Shown here in pieces: positions 18,118-27,593 of a stretch of 64,000 bases of DNA. The stretch's first letter is position 1. Every line of letters begins with the position of its first letter. The notes below the pieces were generated by a model. That model was not told where the DNA came from. It did not search any database and was given only the letters and a program-made list of their open reading frames with translations. The translations under genes and the position numbers were made by a program. Source of the DNA: Nostoc sp. ATCC 53789 (GTDB lineage: Bacteria; Cyanobacteriota; Cyanobacteriia; Cyanobacteriales; Nostocaceae); NCBI RefSeq assembly GCF_009873495.1, contig NZ_CP046703.1, forward strand, positions 2,852,001-2,916,000. Direction: 5' to 3'.

Positions 18118-19197
18118 TTAAACTTTAGCAGCAGCTTTGGTAACAACATTGAGTTCACCTTTAGCATACTTAGCAGCAAAATCTTCCAAAGAAATTTGCT
18201 TAATCTTGCTTGCATTGCCAGCTGTGCCAAATTGTTGATAGCGTTCAGCACAAACTTTTTGCATGTATGTAATAGAAGGCTTGAGGAAGTGACGGGGGTC
18301 AAACTCCTCTGGTTTTTTAGCCAAAGCTTCACGTACAGCAGCAGTGATTGCCAAACGGTTGTCGGTGTCGATGTTTACTTTACGTACACCACTCTTAATA
18401 CCTTTTTGGATTTCTTCTACAGGTACACCGTAGGTTTCAGGAATTGCACCACCATACTGGTTAATCAGTGCAAGTAAATCTTCAGGTACAGAGGATGAAC
18501 CGTGCATTACCAAGTGGGTGTTAGGCAGACGGCGGTGAATTTCTTCAATGCGGCTGATGGCCAAAATTTCACCAGTCGGCTTGCGGGTAAACTTGTAAGC
18601 ACCGTGGCTTGTGCCAATGGCAACAGCCAAAGCATCTACTTGGGTTGCTTCTACAAAGTCAACAGCTTCATCGGGGTCGGTTAGCAGTTGTGAGTGGTCG
18701 AGTGTACCTTCAAACCCGTGACCATCTTCAGCTTCACCAGCACCAGTTTCTAGAGAACCCAAACAACCGAGTTCACCTTCAACGCTGACACCCAAAGCAT
18801 GAGCTACATTTACAACTTCGCGGGTAACATTGACGTTGTACTCGAAGCTAGCAGGAGTTTTAGCATCAGCTTCTAAAGAACCATCCATCATCACGCTGGT
18901 GAAGTTGTTCTTAATTGCTGAGTAGCAGGTAGCAGGAGCATTCCCATGATCTTGGTGCATGACAATGGGAATGTGAGGATAGGTTTCTACCGCTGCCAAA
19001 ATCAGGTGGCGGAGGAAGTTTTCGCCAGCATAATTACGAGCGCCGCGTGAAGCTTGTAAAATTACGGGGCTATCTGTCTCTACAGCAGCCTTCAGGATTG
19101 CCTGAATCTGCTCCAAATTGTTAACGTTGAAAGCTGGGATGCCGTAACCGTTTTCAGCTGCGTGATCCAACAGCAGCCGCAGTGGTACAAGCGCCAT
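18118..19197 (-). CDS. fbaA: Fructose-bisphosphate aldolase, class II
   Basis: Zinc-dependent aldolase that condenses dihydroxyacetone phosphate with glyceraldehyde 3-phosphate (and erythrose 4-phosphate to give sedoheptulose bisphosphate) in the Calvin cycle and glycolysis. The 359 residues show the class II signatures: [11 protein letters not shown] with zinc-binding His, [28 protein letters not shown] and [14 protein letters not shown]. Length matches the long cyanobacterial form. The ATG at 19197 follows an AGGAGG-like site (TAGGAGGACTAT on the minus strand). A long leader of more than 500 bp separates it from the divergent tetR-type gene. It has its own terminator at 18018. Confidence 0.96.
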   Translation of the reverse strand: MALVPLRLLLDHAAENGYGIPAFNVNNLEQIQAILKAAVETDSPVILQASRGARNYAGENFLRHLILAAVETYPHIPIVMHQDHGNAPATCYSAIKNNFTSVMMDGSLEADAKTPASFEYNVNVTREVVNVAHALGVSVEGELGCLGSLETGAGEAEDGHGFEGTLDHSQLLTDPDEAVDFVEATQVDALAVAIGTSHGAYKFTRKPTGEILAISRIEEIHRRLPNTHLVMHGSSSVPEDLLALINQYGGAIPETYGVPVEEIQKGIKSGVRKVNIDTDNRLAITAAVREALAKKPEEFDPRHFLKPSITYMQKVCAERYQQFGTAGNASKIKQISLEDFAAKYAKGELNVVTKAAAKV

Positions 19198-19744
19198 AGA
19201 TAGTCCTCCTAATGTGGTTGTCAGCTAGTCGGTCTGAGAGAAGCGTATTTATTACGCTAAATCTTAAGAGTTTTTTCAACTTATAGGAAATTATAACTAG
19301 TGTCGTGTATCTATGTTGAAAAAGTTTATGCCATCGTTACTATAACTATGTTCTATACTCCTGTACTATGAACCATCGTTGCTCTGTATCGCTGTAGATT
19401 TAGTTACCCTACAGCTAGTAGCTCTGGTAGCCTAGTATCCCAAATAGTCATCTCGAAGCGATCGCTTCAACTTAAACACACTAACTTCTGACAAATGCTA
19501 TCAGGGTGTTTTTCCCTAACTATTGCATTTGGGATCAAACTATGCGTAGTTTACATAAATTAACATGAGTCTCCAAGGGACACTCACATTAAATATAGCG
19601 TAGCTTGCTTCCGCGTTCGCGTAGCGTCCCGTAGAGAAGCTGTACTTCGACTACGGTTCCATCGAGCGAAGTCGAGATGCTCAGTACAAGTCTGTTTCCA
19701 CCGCAGGTATTGCTATCATCAAAATTATTCACTAGACGATAACC
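19198..19744. other. Long divergent intergenic region with dispersed repeat
   Basis: About 550 bp upstream of fbaA and of the TetR gene. A HIP1 site in a larger palindrome (GAAGCGATCGCTTC) lies at 19456-19469. At about 19598-19680 there is a mosaic of GCGTAGC, GTTCGCGTAGCG and GTAGAGAAGC units that also occurs near 29070-29130. No coding frame is credible. Confidence 0.6.
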
Positions 19745-19763
19745 GAATGTTCGTTTATTATAG
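19745..19763. promoter_or_regulatory. Operator-like motif before the TetR gene (copy 1)
   Basis: GAATGTTCGTTTATTATAG lies six bases before the TetR-type start codon. It nearly repeats the sequence at 20367-20385 before the SDR gene (GAACGTTCGATTAATTAAG). The shared, roughly palindromic core is CGAAYGTTCG/TGAACGTTCG. This pattern suggests autoregulation by the TetR protein. It overlaps a possible -10 box (TATTAT). Confidence 0.5.
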
Positions 19764-19768
19764 AATTT

Positions 19769-20341
19769 ATGAGGCACAAAGACGACAAAAAAAATCAAGC
19801 AATCTGTGATGCGGCAATCGAACTGATTACTGCAAATGGTTTTGCTGATACTTCGATGTCGAAAATTGCAAAAACCGCGAATGTTTCGCCCGCGACAATA
19901 TATGTCTATTTTGAAAACAAGGAAAATCTTCTCAATAAAATATATTTATTCGTGAAGCAGGAAATGAGTGCAGAAATTTTGAAAGGTGTCAACCAGCACC
20001 TATCGGTGGAGAAAGCCTTTAAAATTGTCTGGAATAATTATTATCAATATGCAATTAAAAATCCGGTCAGATTTGCTTTTACGGAGCAATTTGCTAATTC
20101 CCCGATGGTTGACCGCATTTGCAAAGATGAAAGTTCGAGCTATTTCCAGCCAATGTTAGATTTGTTCAATCGCGGTAAAGAGGAGAAAGTTTTTAAGGAT
20201 ATTTCTCTGGAAATTTTTACCGCTTTTACCTTTGCACCTCTGACTGGATTGATAAAAGAGCATTTTAGTGGTGTTTTGATTTTGGATGAAAAAATGTTAG
20301 AAACCGCCTATAAAATTGCGTGGGATGCAGTAACGAATTAA
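19769..20341 (+). CDS. TetR-family transcriptional regulator
   Basis: A 190-residue TetR-type repressor. The N-terminal helix-turn-helix is clear: AICDAAIELITANGFADTSM, KIAKTANVSPATIYVYFENK (residues about 10-55). The C-terminal ligand domain is divergent, as usual. It sits 58 bp upstream of a short-chain dehydrogenase on the same strand. Both genes are preceded by the same motif, so the likely role is control of itself and of that enzyme. The inducer is unknown. Codon use looks more AAA/GAA/AAT-rich than the neighbours, and the pair resembles mobile regulator-enzyme cassettes, so horizontal acquisition is possible but not shown. Confidence 0.88.
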   Translation: MRHKDDKKNQAICDAAIELITANGFADTSMSKIAKTANVSPATIYVYFENKENLLNKIYLFVKQEMSAEILKGVNQHLSVEKAFKIVWNNYYQYAIKNPVRFAFTEQFANSPMVDRICKDESSSYFQPMLDLFNRGKEEKVFKDISLEIFTAFTFAPLTGLIKEHFSGVLILDEKMLETAYKIAWDAVTN

Positions 20342-20366
20342 TTCTTTTTTTGAGAGTTAATTAAAT

Positions 20367-20385
20367 GAACGTTCGATTAATTAAG
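20367..20385. promoter_or_regulatory. Operator-like motif before the SDR gene (copy 2)
   Basis: GAACGTTCGATTAATTAAG contains the perfect palindrome GAACGTTC. It is 14 bp upstream of the SDR start codon and matches copy 1 at 19745 in 14 of 19 positions. A regulator shared between the two genes is the simplest reading. Confidence 0.5.
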
Positions 20386-20399
20386 CCGGAGTAAATAAA

Positions 20400-21335
20400 A
20401 TGAAAAATGAAAAATGGAACGCGGAAAATATTCTGAGTCAAAAAGGAAGAGTAGCAATTGTAACGGGTTCGAGCAGTGGCATCGGTTATGAGACGGCGCG
20501 GGTTTTAGCTAATAAACAAGCGTCTGTAATCATTGCGGTTCGCAATTTGGACAAAGGAAACAAGGCATTGGCAAAAATTCTTCAACAGAATAAAGATGCC
20601 GATGTCAAGGTGATGGAACTTGATTTGGCGAATTTAGCATCAGTTAAAAATTTTGCTGAAAACTTTCAGAAAAATTATGTGCGTCTGGATTTGCTGATTA
20701 ATAATGCGGGTGTGATGATTCCGCCATATTCAAAAACGACAGACGGTTTTGAATTGCAGTTCGGCACTAATCATCTTGGACATTTTGCTTTGACAGGACA
20801 GCTTTTGGAACGTTTGATCGACACCGAAGGCTCACGAATTGTCAATGTTTCGAGCGGCGCACATAGTATAGGCAAAATAGATTTTGATGATTTGAATTGG
20901 GAAAAGAGAAGTTATGCCAAATGGAAAGCTTACGGCGACAGCAAACTTGCCAACATCTTTTTTACCTACGAACTCAACCGAAAATTAAAAGATAACGGTA
21001 TCGACACACTTGTAACCGCCTCGCATCCGGGCTGGACAGCAACCGAATTGCAGAGAACTGCGGGTGGCGTTGTGAAATATCTCAACGGCATCCTTGCTCA
21101 AGACATCACGATGGGCGCATTACCAACTCTGCGGGCGGCAATCGAAGCAGGCTTAAAAGGCGCGGAATATTTCGGCCCCAATGGGTTTATGGAGATACGC
21201 GGCTATCCAATAAAAGTCGAATCAAACGAGTTATCCAAAGACCAAGCGATCGCTAAAAAACTATGGGAAGTATCAGAAAAACTCACCAATGTGAAATTTG
21301 AATTTAATAGAAAGCCCCAAAGCGCGGGCAAATGA
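20400..21335 (+). CDS. Short-chain dehydrogenase/reductase (retinol-dehydrogenase-like)
   Basis: A 311-residue classical-type SDR using NAD(P)H. Motifs: TGSSSGIG at 22-29 for cofactor, NNAG at 101-104, the catalytic Ser in IVNVSSGAHS and YGDSK with catalytic Tyr and Lys. Arg47 in VRNLDKG after the second strand suggests NADPH preference. The overall pattern (GFELQFGTNHLGHFALTGQL, HPGWTATELQR) is that of retinol-dehydrogenase/WW-domain-oxidoreductase-like bacterial enzymes of unknown substrate. GGAG at 20388-20391 serves as the ribosome-binding site. Probably controlled by the TetR protein upstream; detoxification of a carbonyl compound would be a guess. Confidence 0.88.
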   Translation: MKNEKWNAENILSQKGRVAIVTGSSSGIGYETARVLANKQASVIIAVRNLDKGNKALAKILQQNKDADVKVMELDLANLASVKNFAENFQKNYVRLDLLINNAGVMIPPYSKTTDGFELQFGTNHLGHFALTGQLLERLIDTEGSRIVNVSSGAHSIGKIDFDDLNWEKRSYAKWKAYGDSKLANIFFTYELNRKLKDNGIDTLVTASHPGWTATELQRTAGGVVKYLNGILAQDITMGALPTLRAAIEAGLKGAEYFGPNGFMEIRGYPIKVESNELSKDQAIAKKLWEVSEKLTNVKFEFNRKPQSAGK

Positions 21336-21642
21336 CCAAATTCACACATCTGCTAACAGATTTTATAATGGGCGATCGCACTTCCTTGGCTAAGATAGCG
21401 ATCGCTTATCCGAAAATTTTTGTTCTCTAGAGCGATCGGATTCACAAACAGGACTTACGCCAAACCAAACGTTGTAGGGGCAATTCATGTAGACGCAAAG
21501 CGGCTTCCCGCAGGGTATTGCCATAACTTAAAATTAGGGTTTCGGCTATTATTTGCGTTAGTCCTAACAAATTTCCTAATAATAAAACTCGCCTCTGCTT
21601 TTTATATCAAAAGCAAAGGCGAGTGTTACTTAAACCCTTATA
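21336..21642. other. Intergenic region with dispersed repeats
   Basis: About 300 bp with HIP1 sites near 21373 and 21400 and a GTAGACGCAAAGCGGCTTCC unit at about 21490, related to repeat units seen near 28960 and 29075. A weak inverted repeat (CTCGCCTCTGCTTTT against AAAGCAAAGGCGAG, about 21587-21624) lies just after the 3' end of tRNA-Lys and may terminate it. No gene. Confidence 0.5.
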
Positions 21643-21714
21643 TGGGTCGCCCGGGATTCGAACCCGGAACTAATCGGTTAAAAGCCGAGTACTCTACCGT
21701 TGAGTTAGCGACCC
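21643..21714 (-). tRNA. tRNA-Lys (UUU anticodon)
   Basis: The minus strand folds as a 72-nt tRNA without encoded CCA. The acceptor stem is GGGTCGC/GCGACCC, the T-arm CCGGG-TTCGAAT-CCCGG, and the anticodon loop CTTTTAA gives UUU. Lysine identity follows from the anticodon and the overall sequence, which matches cyanobacterial tRNA-Lys. Confidence 0.96.
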
Positions 21715-21775
21715 TTTCGCTGCATTTCGCAACTTTGCAATCATAGCATATACATCTGTAGATTTGTAAAGGGGT

Positions 21776-22645
21776 TTAGAAAAAATTAGCCGTCAACCTT
21801 ACAGATGCTGTGTGGCTAGCTCCTGGTGCTAACACAGTCAGGTTATCACCAGTATTGAGAGAGTTACGGGTGGCACTCCACGGTTCTAGACAGTAGAATT
21901 CTTTGCCCTTGACTGTCCAAAATACCAGCCAGGTAGAGAAATCATCATAATCCAAGGTGAGTTTTAACTTCCGGCTACGATCTATCGCAGTGGCTGATTT
22001 ACTCGTTAGCTGTCCAAAGGCAAAATCAATTTCATCACGGCTAAAGTCAAAATTGCCATCAAAAGAGTGAAATTCCTTAGTTTGATTGTCTTGATACTGC
22101 TTTGAAGGAATTTCCAGCTCTAGCTGAGTTTTATCACCACATAAAAAGTAGGGATGGAAACCAGCCGAAAAGGGCATTGGTGTGGATGATAAGTTTTTAT
22201 ACTGCTGGCGGACTTCTAGGGTATTACCTTGAAGTTCGTAGGTGAAAGCCAGTTGAAAATCAAAAGGATAAACTGCCTTAGTTTGCTCATTGCTATCAAG
22301 AACAACAGTGAGACTAGCTTTATCTCCAGTTTCTTGTTCTGTTGCTTTCCACGGCAATTCACGGGCAAAACCGTGTTGTTTGAGAGTATATTTTTGACCG
22401 TTGTGGATGTAGGTATTGTCTGGGAGATTGCCACAAATAGGAAACAAAATTGGGTTCCCACCTCTGACACTCAAATCAGGATGAGTAAAGCGTTCAGTGT
22501 CTAAGTAGAAAATTTCTTGCCCTTGAATGCGCCAACGGGTGATGATACCACCGCGTTCTGGTACGACTTCCAATTGAGAACTAGCGGCTTCATCAGAAAG
22601 AATGTACGTCTTGTACTGTTGCTGTTGAACTGCAATGCTAAACAC
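21776..22645 (-). CDS. Aldose 1-epimerase (galactose-mutarotase-like)
   Basis: A 289-residue protein of the galactose mutarotase-like fold that interconverts alpha and beta anomers of sugars or sugar phosphates. Family landmarks are GGNPILFPICG, KQHGFARELPW with a catalytic His, GFHPYF with the second His, and EFYCLEPWSA with the general-base Glu. These are closest to the bacterial LacX/YeaD-like branch; the exact sugar is not predictable. Start is ATG 22645. It lies downstream of pdhA on the same strand, but about 100 bp of repeats and a hairpin separate them. Confidence 0.87.
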   Translation of the reverse strand: MFSIAVQQQQYKTYILSDEAASSQLEVVPERGGIITRWRIQGQEIFYLDTERFTHPDLSVRGGNPILFPICGNLPDNTYIHNGQKYTLKQHGFARELPWKATEQETGDKASLTVVLDSNEQTKAVYPFDFQLAFTYELQGNTLEVRQQYKNLSSTPMPFSAGFHPYFLCGDKTQLELEIPSKQYQDNQTKEFHSFDGNFDFSRDEIDFAFGQLTSKSATAIDRSRKLKLTLDYDDFSTWLVFWTVKGKEFYCLEPWSATRNSLNTGDNLTVLAPGASHTASVRLTANFF

Positions 22646-22683
22646 AAATTTTAGTCCTGAGTAAGGTGTAGTACTGGGTACAT

Positions 22684-22741
22684 AGTGCTGAGTCCTGAGC
22701 AGAATAAAAAGTACTCAGCACTCAGCACTCATAACTCAGCA
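22684..22741. repeat. CAGCACT tandem repeats with a 10-bp hairpin
   Basis: AGTGCTGAGT at 22684-22693 pairs perfectly with ACTCAGCACT at 22713-22722, followed by further CAGCACT units. It lies immediately downstream of pdhA (minus strand) and may help to end that transcript. Similar CAGCACT units recur near 37255. Confidence 0.7.
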
Positions 22742-22745
22742 CTGT

Positions 22746-23780
22746 TTATTCGTCTTCTGCAAACACGAAACGATATAACTCGCTGGGGTCTGGTTCGGGG
22801 CTGTTTTCGGCGAATTTAACTGCCTCGTCGATTACATCCTGAATTTTACGATCAATAGCTTTGATTTCTGCCTCATTCGCTAGATTTTGCTCCAGCAAAT
22901 AAGCAGCCAGCTTCTTAATTGGGTCACGGGCAAACCAAAATTCTTTCTCAGCTTTGCTCCTCATTTCATCTGGGTCAGCCAAGGAGTGACCACGGAAGCG
23001 GTAGGTAAGCGCCTCAATTAATGTTGGGCCTTCACCTGCACGGGCACGGGCGACGGCTTCTTGAGCGACGGCTCGGACTGCTAGAACATCCATGCCATCT
23101 ACTTCCACGCCCACCATGTTAAATGCACTAGCTTTTTTATAAATCTCTGGCTGAGAAGTGGCTCGTTCGTGAGACATCCCAATGGCCCACTTATTATTTT
23201 CGACTACAAAAAGAATTGGCAGTTTCCATAAGGCTGCCATATTTAGCGTCTCAAAAAACTGACCATTGTTAGCTGCACCGTCACCAAAAAAGCAAGCTGT
23301 CACTTGGTCAGCATTTTTATCTCCCAGCACTTCGCGGCGGTATTTGCTTTGAAAAGCTGCTCCAGCTGCTACAGGAATTCCCTCAGCCACAAAAGCATAG
23401 CCACCCAGCAAACGATGTTCGGCAGAAAACATGTGCATTGAACCACCGCGCCCTTTGCTGCAACCTGTGGCTTTGCCAAATAATTCTGCCATTACCTCTC
23501 TTGCTGGTACTCCCGCACTCAGAGCATGAACGTGGTCGCGGTAAGTACTACAAACGTAATCTTCACCCGGTCGCATTGACTGTACAACACCTGTACAAAC
23601 AGCTTCTTGACCGTTGTACAAATGGACAAAACCAAACATTTTGCCCCTGTAGTACATTTCAGCGCACTTGTCTTCAAACAAGCGCCCTAAAACCATATCC
23701 TCATACAACCATAACCCTTCTTCTTTAGTAATTTGCGTAGTAGCAGGATTAAATGTGGGTAAAGTACGCTCTTGAACCAT
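22746..23780 (-). CDS. pdhA: Pyruvate dehydrogenase E1 component, alpha subunit
   Basis: Thiamine-diphosphate-dependent decarboxylase subunit of the pyruvate dehydrogenase complex, feeding acetyl-CoA from pyruvate. The thiamine-diphosphate motif [20 protein letters not shown] ends in VVENN. Other marks are [26 protein letters not shown] and [15 protein letters not shown] with the phosphorylation-loop-like segment of E1-alpha. The 344 residues match the plastid/cyanobacterial form. The beta subunit and E2/E3 are not adjacent, as is usual in cyanobacteria. Start is ATG 23780; no ambiguity. Confidence 0.95.
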   Translation of the reverse strand: MVQERTLPTFNPATTQITKEEGLWLYEDMVLGRLFEDKCAEMYYRGKMFGFVHLYNGQEAVCTGVVQSMRPGEDYVCSTYRDHVHALSAGVPAREVMAELFGKATGCSKGRGGSMHMFSAEHRLLGGYAFVAEGIPVAAGAAFQSKYRREVLGDKNADQVTACFFGDGAANNGQFFETLNMAALWKLPILFVVENNKWAIGMSHERATSQPEIYKKASAFNMVGVEVDGMDVLAVRAVAQEAVARARAGEGPTLIEALTYRFRGHSLADPDEMRSKAEKEFWFARDPIKKLAAYLLEQNLANEAEIKAIDRKIQDVIDEAVKFAENSPEPDPSELYRFVFAEDE

Positions 23781-24548
23781 TATTTTTGAGTATCCCTGTT
23801 GTACAACTTAAAGTTACGGTCTTAAATAAGTTGGTCTGATAACACCTCGGCTTTTAACAGGCTAGCGTTTGTCAGACTCAACAATCAAACTTTATTTATG
23901 CACCAAAAAAGGGTCTTAGGGAATAGCTGAATTTTTAATTTTTGATTTTTAACTTTTCAGCCTATACCCCGTGAGGATTTAACTCTAACGACAATATATA
24001 TCGCTTTGGGTTTTTCTCTCTCACTATTCCCCTTCATAGACTAGCAATCAAGATAGACTGCTTTCTGCATATCCATTAACAATTTAGAAAAAATGAAGCA
24101 AAAGTCCATATACCCAAATAGGTAATTGTAATTAAAGGTTAATTATGATATTATTTTTGTTCTCCTGTTATCAGGGTCAATCCCCAATAGTAGTATTTTT
24201 GTTACTTCCATACTGGGAAAGTCCCAAAAAAATCAATTATCAATAGATTCTTGCAACCACAACATTTATGCCGTGATTAAAAGCGGTAGTTGTGGTTTGT
24301 GGTATCGAAGGCTGATAATAGTCGTGTTAAACAAAAATACTAAGAATTAAGACAAACAATTGAGGCTTTCTAGGCGAAAGCAAAAAATTAGTACTAGAAT
24401 GTGACTCAAAATTTCGGGAAGTTACAAAATGAGTTGTTGCAATATACACTTGTAGAGTAAATTCTATACGGCATTTTTATGGCACGGTTTTACAGGCCTG
24501 GAAAGCTCTAGGTGAATTATGTTGATCACGGTGCAGGGGAAGTAGGCT
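23781..24548. other. Long divergent intergenic region, pdhA to ftn2
   Basis: About 770 bp with no credible gene. It contains an AT-rich stretch with repeated TTTTTAA/TTTTGA units near 23930-23960. A 9-bp inverted repeat, AACCACAAC at 24255-24263 against GTTGTGGTT at 24289-24297, could be a hairpin in an RNA or an operator. Promoters of pdhA and ftn2 must lie here; I cannot place them. Confidence 0.5.
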
Positions 24549-26855
24549 GTGCGAATTCCGCTAGATTACTACCGAATTTTAGGACTACCGTTAGCGGCAA
24601 GTGAAGAACAATTGCGACAGGCATACAGCGATCGCATTGTACAATTGCCACGACGTGAGTATTCTCAGGCAGCAATTTCTTCTCGTAAACAACTCATAGA
24701 AGAAGCTTACGTGGTTTTATCAGATCCAAAACAACGCAGTACCTACGATCAGCTTTATCTTGCCCACGCCTATGACCCTGATAATCTTGCTGCTGCCGCA
24801 GTAGCACAAGAAAATCGTACAGAAAGCACCAAAAGGGGTAGTGATACCCAGAGTCTTGGTATCGAAATTACCCAAGACGAATTAGTTGGCGCTTTATTAA
24901 TTTTGCAGGAGTTGGGGGAATACGAACTTGTACTGAAACTGGGTCGTCCGTACCTGGTAAATAAAAATAGTGCTACAAGTGCAAGAAAGAGCAATAATTT
25001 AGCAGACGAAGAAATTTATGAAAGTGCTGAACACCCAGATGTTGTTCTCACTGTTGCTCTTGCCTGCCTAGAATTAGGTCGGGAACAGTGGCAGCAAGGT
25101 CACTACGAAAATGCCGCCATATCCCTAGAAACTGGTCAAGAACTGCTAGTACGCGAAGGTTTGTTCTCTAGTATCCAGGCAGAAATTCAGGCTGATCTTT
25201 ACAAATTGCGGCCATATCGAATTTTGGAGTTGCTCGCACTACCTCAAGAAAAAACTGCCGAACGCAGCCAAGGCTTAGAATTATTGCAAAATCTTTTAGA
25301 AGATCGGGGCGGCATTGATGGCACGAATAATGATGACTCTGGTTTAAACATAGATGACTTTCTGCGATTTATCCAGCAGTTACGCAACCACTTAACAGTT
25401 GCAGAACAGCACAAGTTATTTGAAGCTCAAAGCAAACGCAATTCTGCTGTTGCCACTTACTTAGCTGTTTATGCCTTGATAGCGCGAGGATTTGCTCAAC
25501 GGCAACCTGCTTTAATTCGTCAAGCAAGACAAATGCTCGTGCGTCTGGGCAAGCGCCAAGATGTACATTTAGAACAGTCGCTATGTGCCTTACTTTTGGG
25601 GCAAACTGAAGAAGCAACTCGTGTTTTAGAGCTTAGTCAGGAGTACGAAGCTTTAGCTTTTATTCGGGAAAAATCTCAGGACTCTCCAGATTTGTTACCA
25701 GGGCTGTGTCTATATGCAGAACAGTGGCTGCAACACGAAGTCTTTCCCCATTTTCGAGATTTAGCAAACCAGCAAGCTTTTTTAAAAGATTATTTTGCTA
25801 ACCAACAGGTACAAGCTTATTTAGAAGCACTGCCAACTGATGCCGAAACAACTAATGAATGGGCTGTAATTAACCCCCAGTATTTTCCCCAGTCCAAGGC
25901 AAAGAATACTCATTTTCATAACAATTCAACTAAGACTTCAGCACAATTTAATCACAGCAAAATACCTAACCCCGATTTACCAGAAACACCAACAAAAGAA
26001 ACACCCGAATATCCAAACTTCTCACCACCTATGTGGAGTTCATCGGGAAGTGTAAAATCAGACGTTCCTGCTGCTGAACGGATGAGCAGAGGCACTAATC
26101 AGCATTTGAACGGTTCTGCTAAAAGTGCTACACCAGTTCATAACCAAAAGCGTAGGCGGAGAAAACCCACTCCATCTGCTATCCGAGAGCGTGTACCAGA
26201 TAATCGTCCTCATTCTCGTCGTCCCCGACGGCGGCGAACTTTTGCGAACACCATAGAAGGGAAAACACGGCTGGTATGGAGAGTGTTTATTTCTTTGGTG
26301 AGCATATTAGTTTTTTGGGTATTAGCCACAACAACTTTTGGATGGTTAAAAAATCTGTTTTTTCCTCAACCTCCTCAGCGTGATCTACAGTTGTTTGTAC
26401 AAATAAACCAACCACCGCTACCTATTCCCGATCCAAATAGACAACCAGAATTAGCAGAAGGCCTTTTAACAAATGCAGAGGCAGAACAAGTTATTAACAC
26501 TTGGTTATCTACCAAAGCCACAGCTTTAGGGCCAAATCATGAGATTAATAATTTAGAGCAAATTTTAACTGGTTCAGCTTTATCTCAATGGCGGTTAATT
26601 GCTCAACAGAATAGGTTAGACAATCGCTACCGCAAGTTCGACCATAGTTTGAAGATAGAATCGGTTGAGAAAATTGGTTTATTTGCAGATCGGGCCGCAG
26701 TAGAAGCTACGGTCAATGAAGTGACGCAGTTATATGAAAATGGTCAGTTTAAAAACTCTTCTAACGATAAATTGAGAGTTCGGTATGACTTGATTAGAGA
26801 ACGAGGTAAATGGCGTATTCAGAGTACATCTGTTGTAAATCAATTCACCAGATAA
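24549..26855 (+). CDS. ftn2: Cell division protein Ftn2/ZipN (ARC6 homologue)
   Basis: Central divisome organiser of cyanobacteria that tethers FtsZ to the membrane; plants keep it as ARC6. The 768 residues show an N-terminal J-like domain (LDYYRILGLPLAASEEQLRQ, residues 5-70), a long helical repeat region, a basic stretch rich in Arg (KRRRRKPTPS), one membrane helix (VFISLVSILVFWVLATTTFG, about 577-596) and a C-terminal DUF4101/IMS domain (LTNAEAEQVINTWLSTKATA onward). The J-like domain lacks the HPD tripeptide, so it should not stimulate Hsp70; this is usual for the family. GTG at 24549 is the start, with GGGGAAG just upstream. Confidence 0.93.
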   Translation: MRIPLDYYRILGLPLAASEEQLRQAYSDRIVQLPRREYSQAAISSRKQLIEEAYVVLSDPKQRSTYDQLYLAHAYDPDNLAAAAVAQENRTESTKRGSDTQSLGIEITQDELVGALLILQELGEYELVLKLGRPYLVNKNSATSARKSNNLADEEIYESAEHPDVVLTVALACLELGREQWQQGHYENAAISLETGQELLVREGLFSSIQAEIQADLYKLRPYRILELLALPQEKTAERSQGLELLQNLLEDRGGIDGTNNDDSGLNIDDFLRFIQQLRNHLTVAEQHKLFEAQSKRNSAVATYLAVYALIARGFAQRQPALIRQARQMLVRLGKRQDVHLEQSLCALLLGQTEEATRVLELSQEYEALAFIREKSQDSPDLLPGLCLYAEQWLQHEVFPHFRDLANQQAFLKDYFANQQVQAYLEALPTDAETTNEWAVINPQYFPQSKAKNTHFHNNSTKTSAQFNHSKIPNPDLPETPTKETPEYPNFSPPMWSSSGSVKSDVPAAERMSRGTNQHLNGSAKSATPVHNQKRRRRKPTPSAIRERVPDNRPHSRRPRRRRTFANTIEGKTRLVWRVFISLVSILVFWVLATTTFGWLKNLFFPQPPQRDLQLFVQINQPPLPIPDPNRQPELAEGLLTNAEAEQVINTWLSTKATALGPNHEINNLEQILTGSALSQWRLIAQQNRLDNRYRKFDHSLKIESVEKIGLFADRAAVEATVNEVTQLYENGQFKNSSNDKLRVRYDLIRERGKWRIQSTSVVNQFTR

Positions 26856-26990
26856 GTTGGAATTTTTCGGCGAGAATCTGCAACAAGCTGTATCATTCAA
26901 TTTAATTAGGAAAGGTTTTTCACATAGTTATTACTGAGATAAGTAAGTTGGCGTAAAAAACTAAGTCTGTTACGAAACGTAAATAGGTAT

Positions 26991-27144
26991 TGTAGTGGCG
27001 TGTCAAGGCTAAAATATTGCAAAAAATTGATTGTAGGTTGGGTGGAGGCTTTGCGTAACCCAACATTCTTATATATGTTGGGTTGCGCTTCGCTTCACCC
27101 AACCTACTTTTAATAAACTATTTTAGTCTTGCCATGCCACTACA
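26991..27144. mobile_element. 154-bp MITE-like element with 26-bp inverted ends
   Basis: The ends match in 23 of 26 positions: TGTAGTGGCGTGTCAAGGCT from 26991 and TGTAGTGGCATGGCAAGACT read inward from 27144. TAT (or TA) flanks both sides (26988-26990, 27145-27147). Inside lies a second palindrome, GTAGGTTGGGTG (27033-27044) against CACCCAACCTAC (27096-27107), with AACCCAACA/TGTTGGGTT within it. There is no coding capacity, so it would need a transposase from a full-length relative. Confidence 0.82.
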
Positions 27145-27182
27145 TATATTTTCAAACATCAAATAGTAAGCCTAAAAAATAC

Positions 27183-27392
27183 TTAGTAGCAAAAATGTCT
27201 GATATTGAGTATCGCCTCCCCATGATCTGGAATCCAGGCTAGCCACTCATCTGTTGAAACCGGACATAATAAAAGTGCTTCGTCAAAACTAAAGGGGTTA
27301 GGAAGTTGCAAAAGTTTTACCCAATTTAAATCCTCCAGATTCTGCCTTCTTGGTTGCACAGCAAAATCTGGTCTACGAGAATCTAGTTTCAT
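27183..27392 (-). CDS. Small conserved-looking cyanobacterial protein of unknown function
   Basis: A 69-residue product with no membrane segment. The C-terminal half (PNPFSFDEALLLCPVSTDEW, then LAWIPDHGEAIL) has the look of a conserved small cyanobacterial family, which I recall only vaguely, so no function is given. The ribosome-binding site before ATG 27392 is weak (AGAAAG). It lies 38 bp from the end of the MITE and converges with nothing. Base composition and amino-acid use are normal for a real protein. Confidence 0.6.
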   Translation of the reverse strand: MKLDSRRPDFAVQPRRQNLEDLNWVKLLQLPNPFSFDEALLLCPVSTDEWLAWIPDHGEAILNIRHFCY

Positions 27393-27593
27393 AGCTTTCT
27401 ATTAGCCTTCACAAGTGGGCTAATCTAAAATTATTTCTGTAACCTAGACTACAAAATAAATAATCTTTGTGAAAAGCATCTGTCGTATAACTTTACGTTG
27501 GCTGTGTGGAACTGTTTGCTTATATTGCAGACCACACAGGTGTGGCACGACAGGTTGTAGACTGGGCATTAGATTCGCATTCCCAACTAGCTT

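Noticed and set aside
18109-18477. Plus-strand frame of 122 codons opposite fbaA
   Set aside because: It is antisense to a highly conserved aldolase gene and has no start context.
21420-21746. Plus-strand open frame of 108 codons
   Set aside because: It runs through the antisense of tRNA-Lys and dispersed repeats, so it is not coding.
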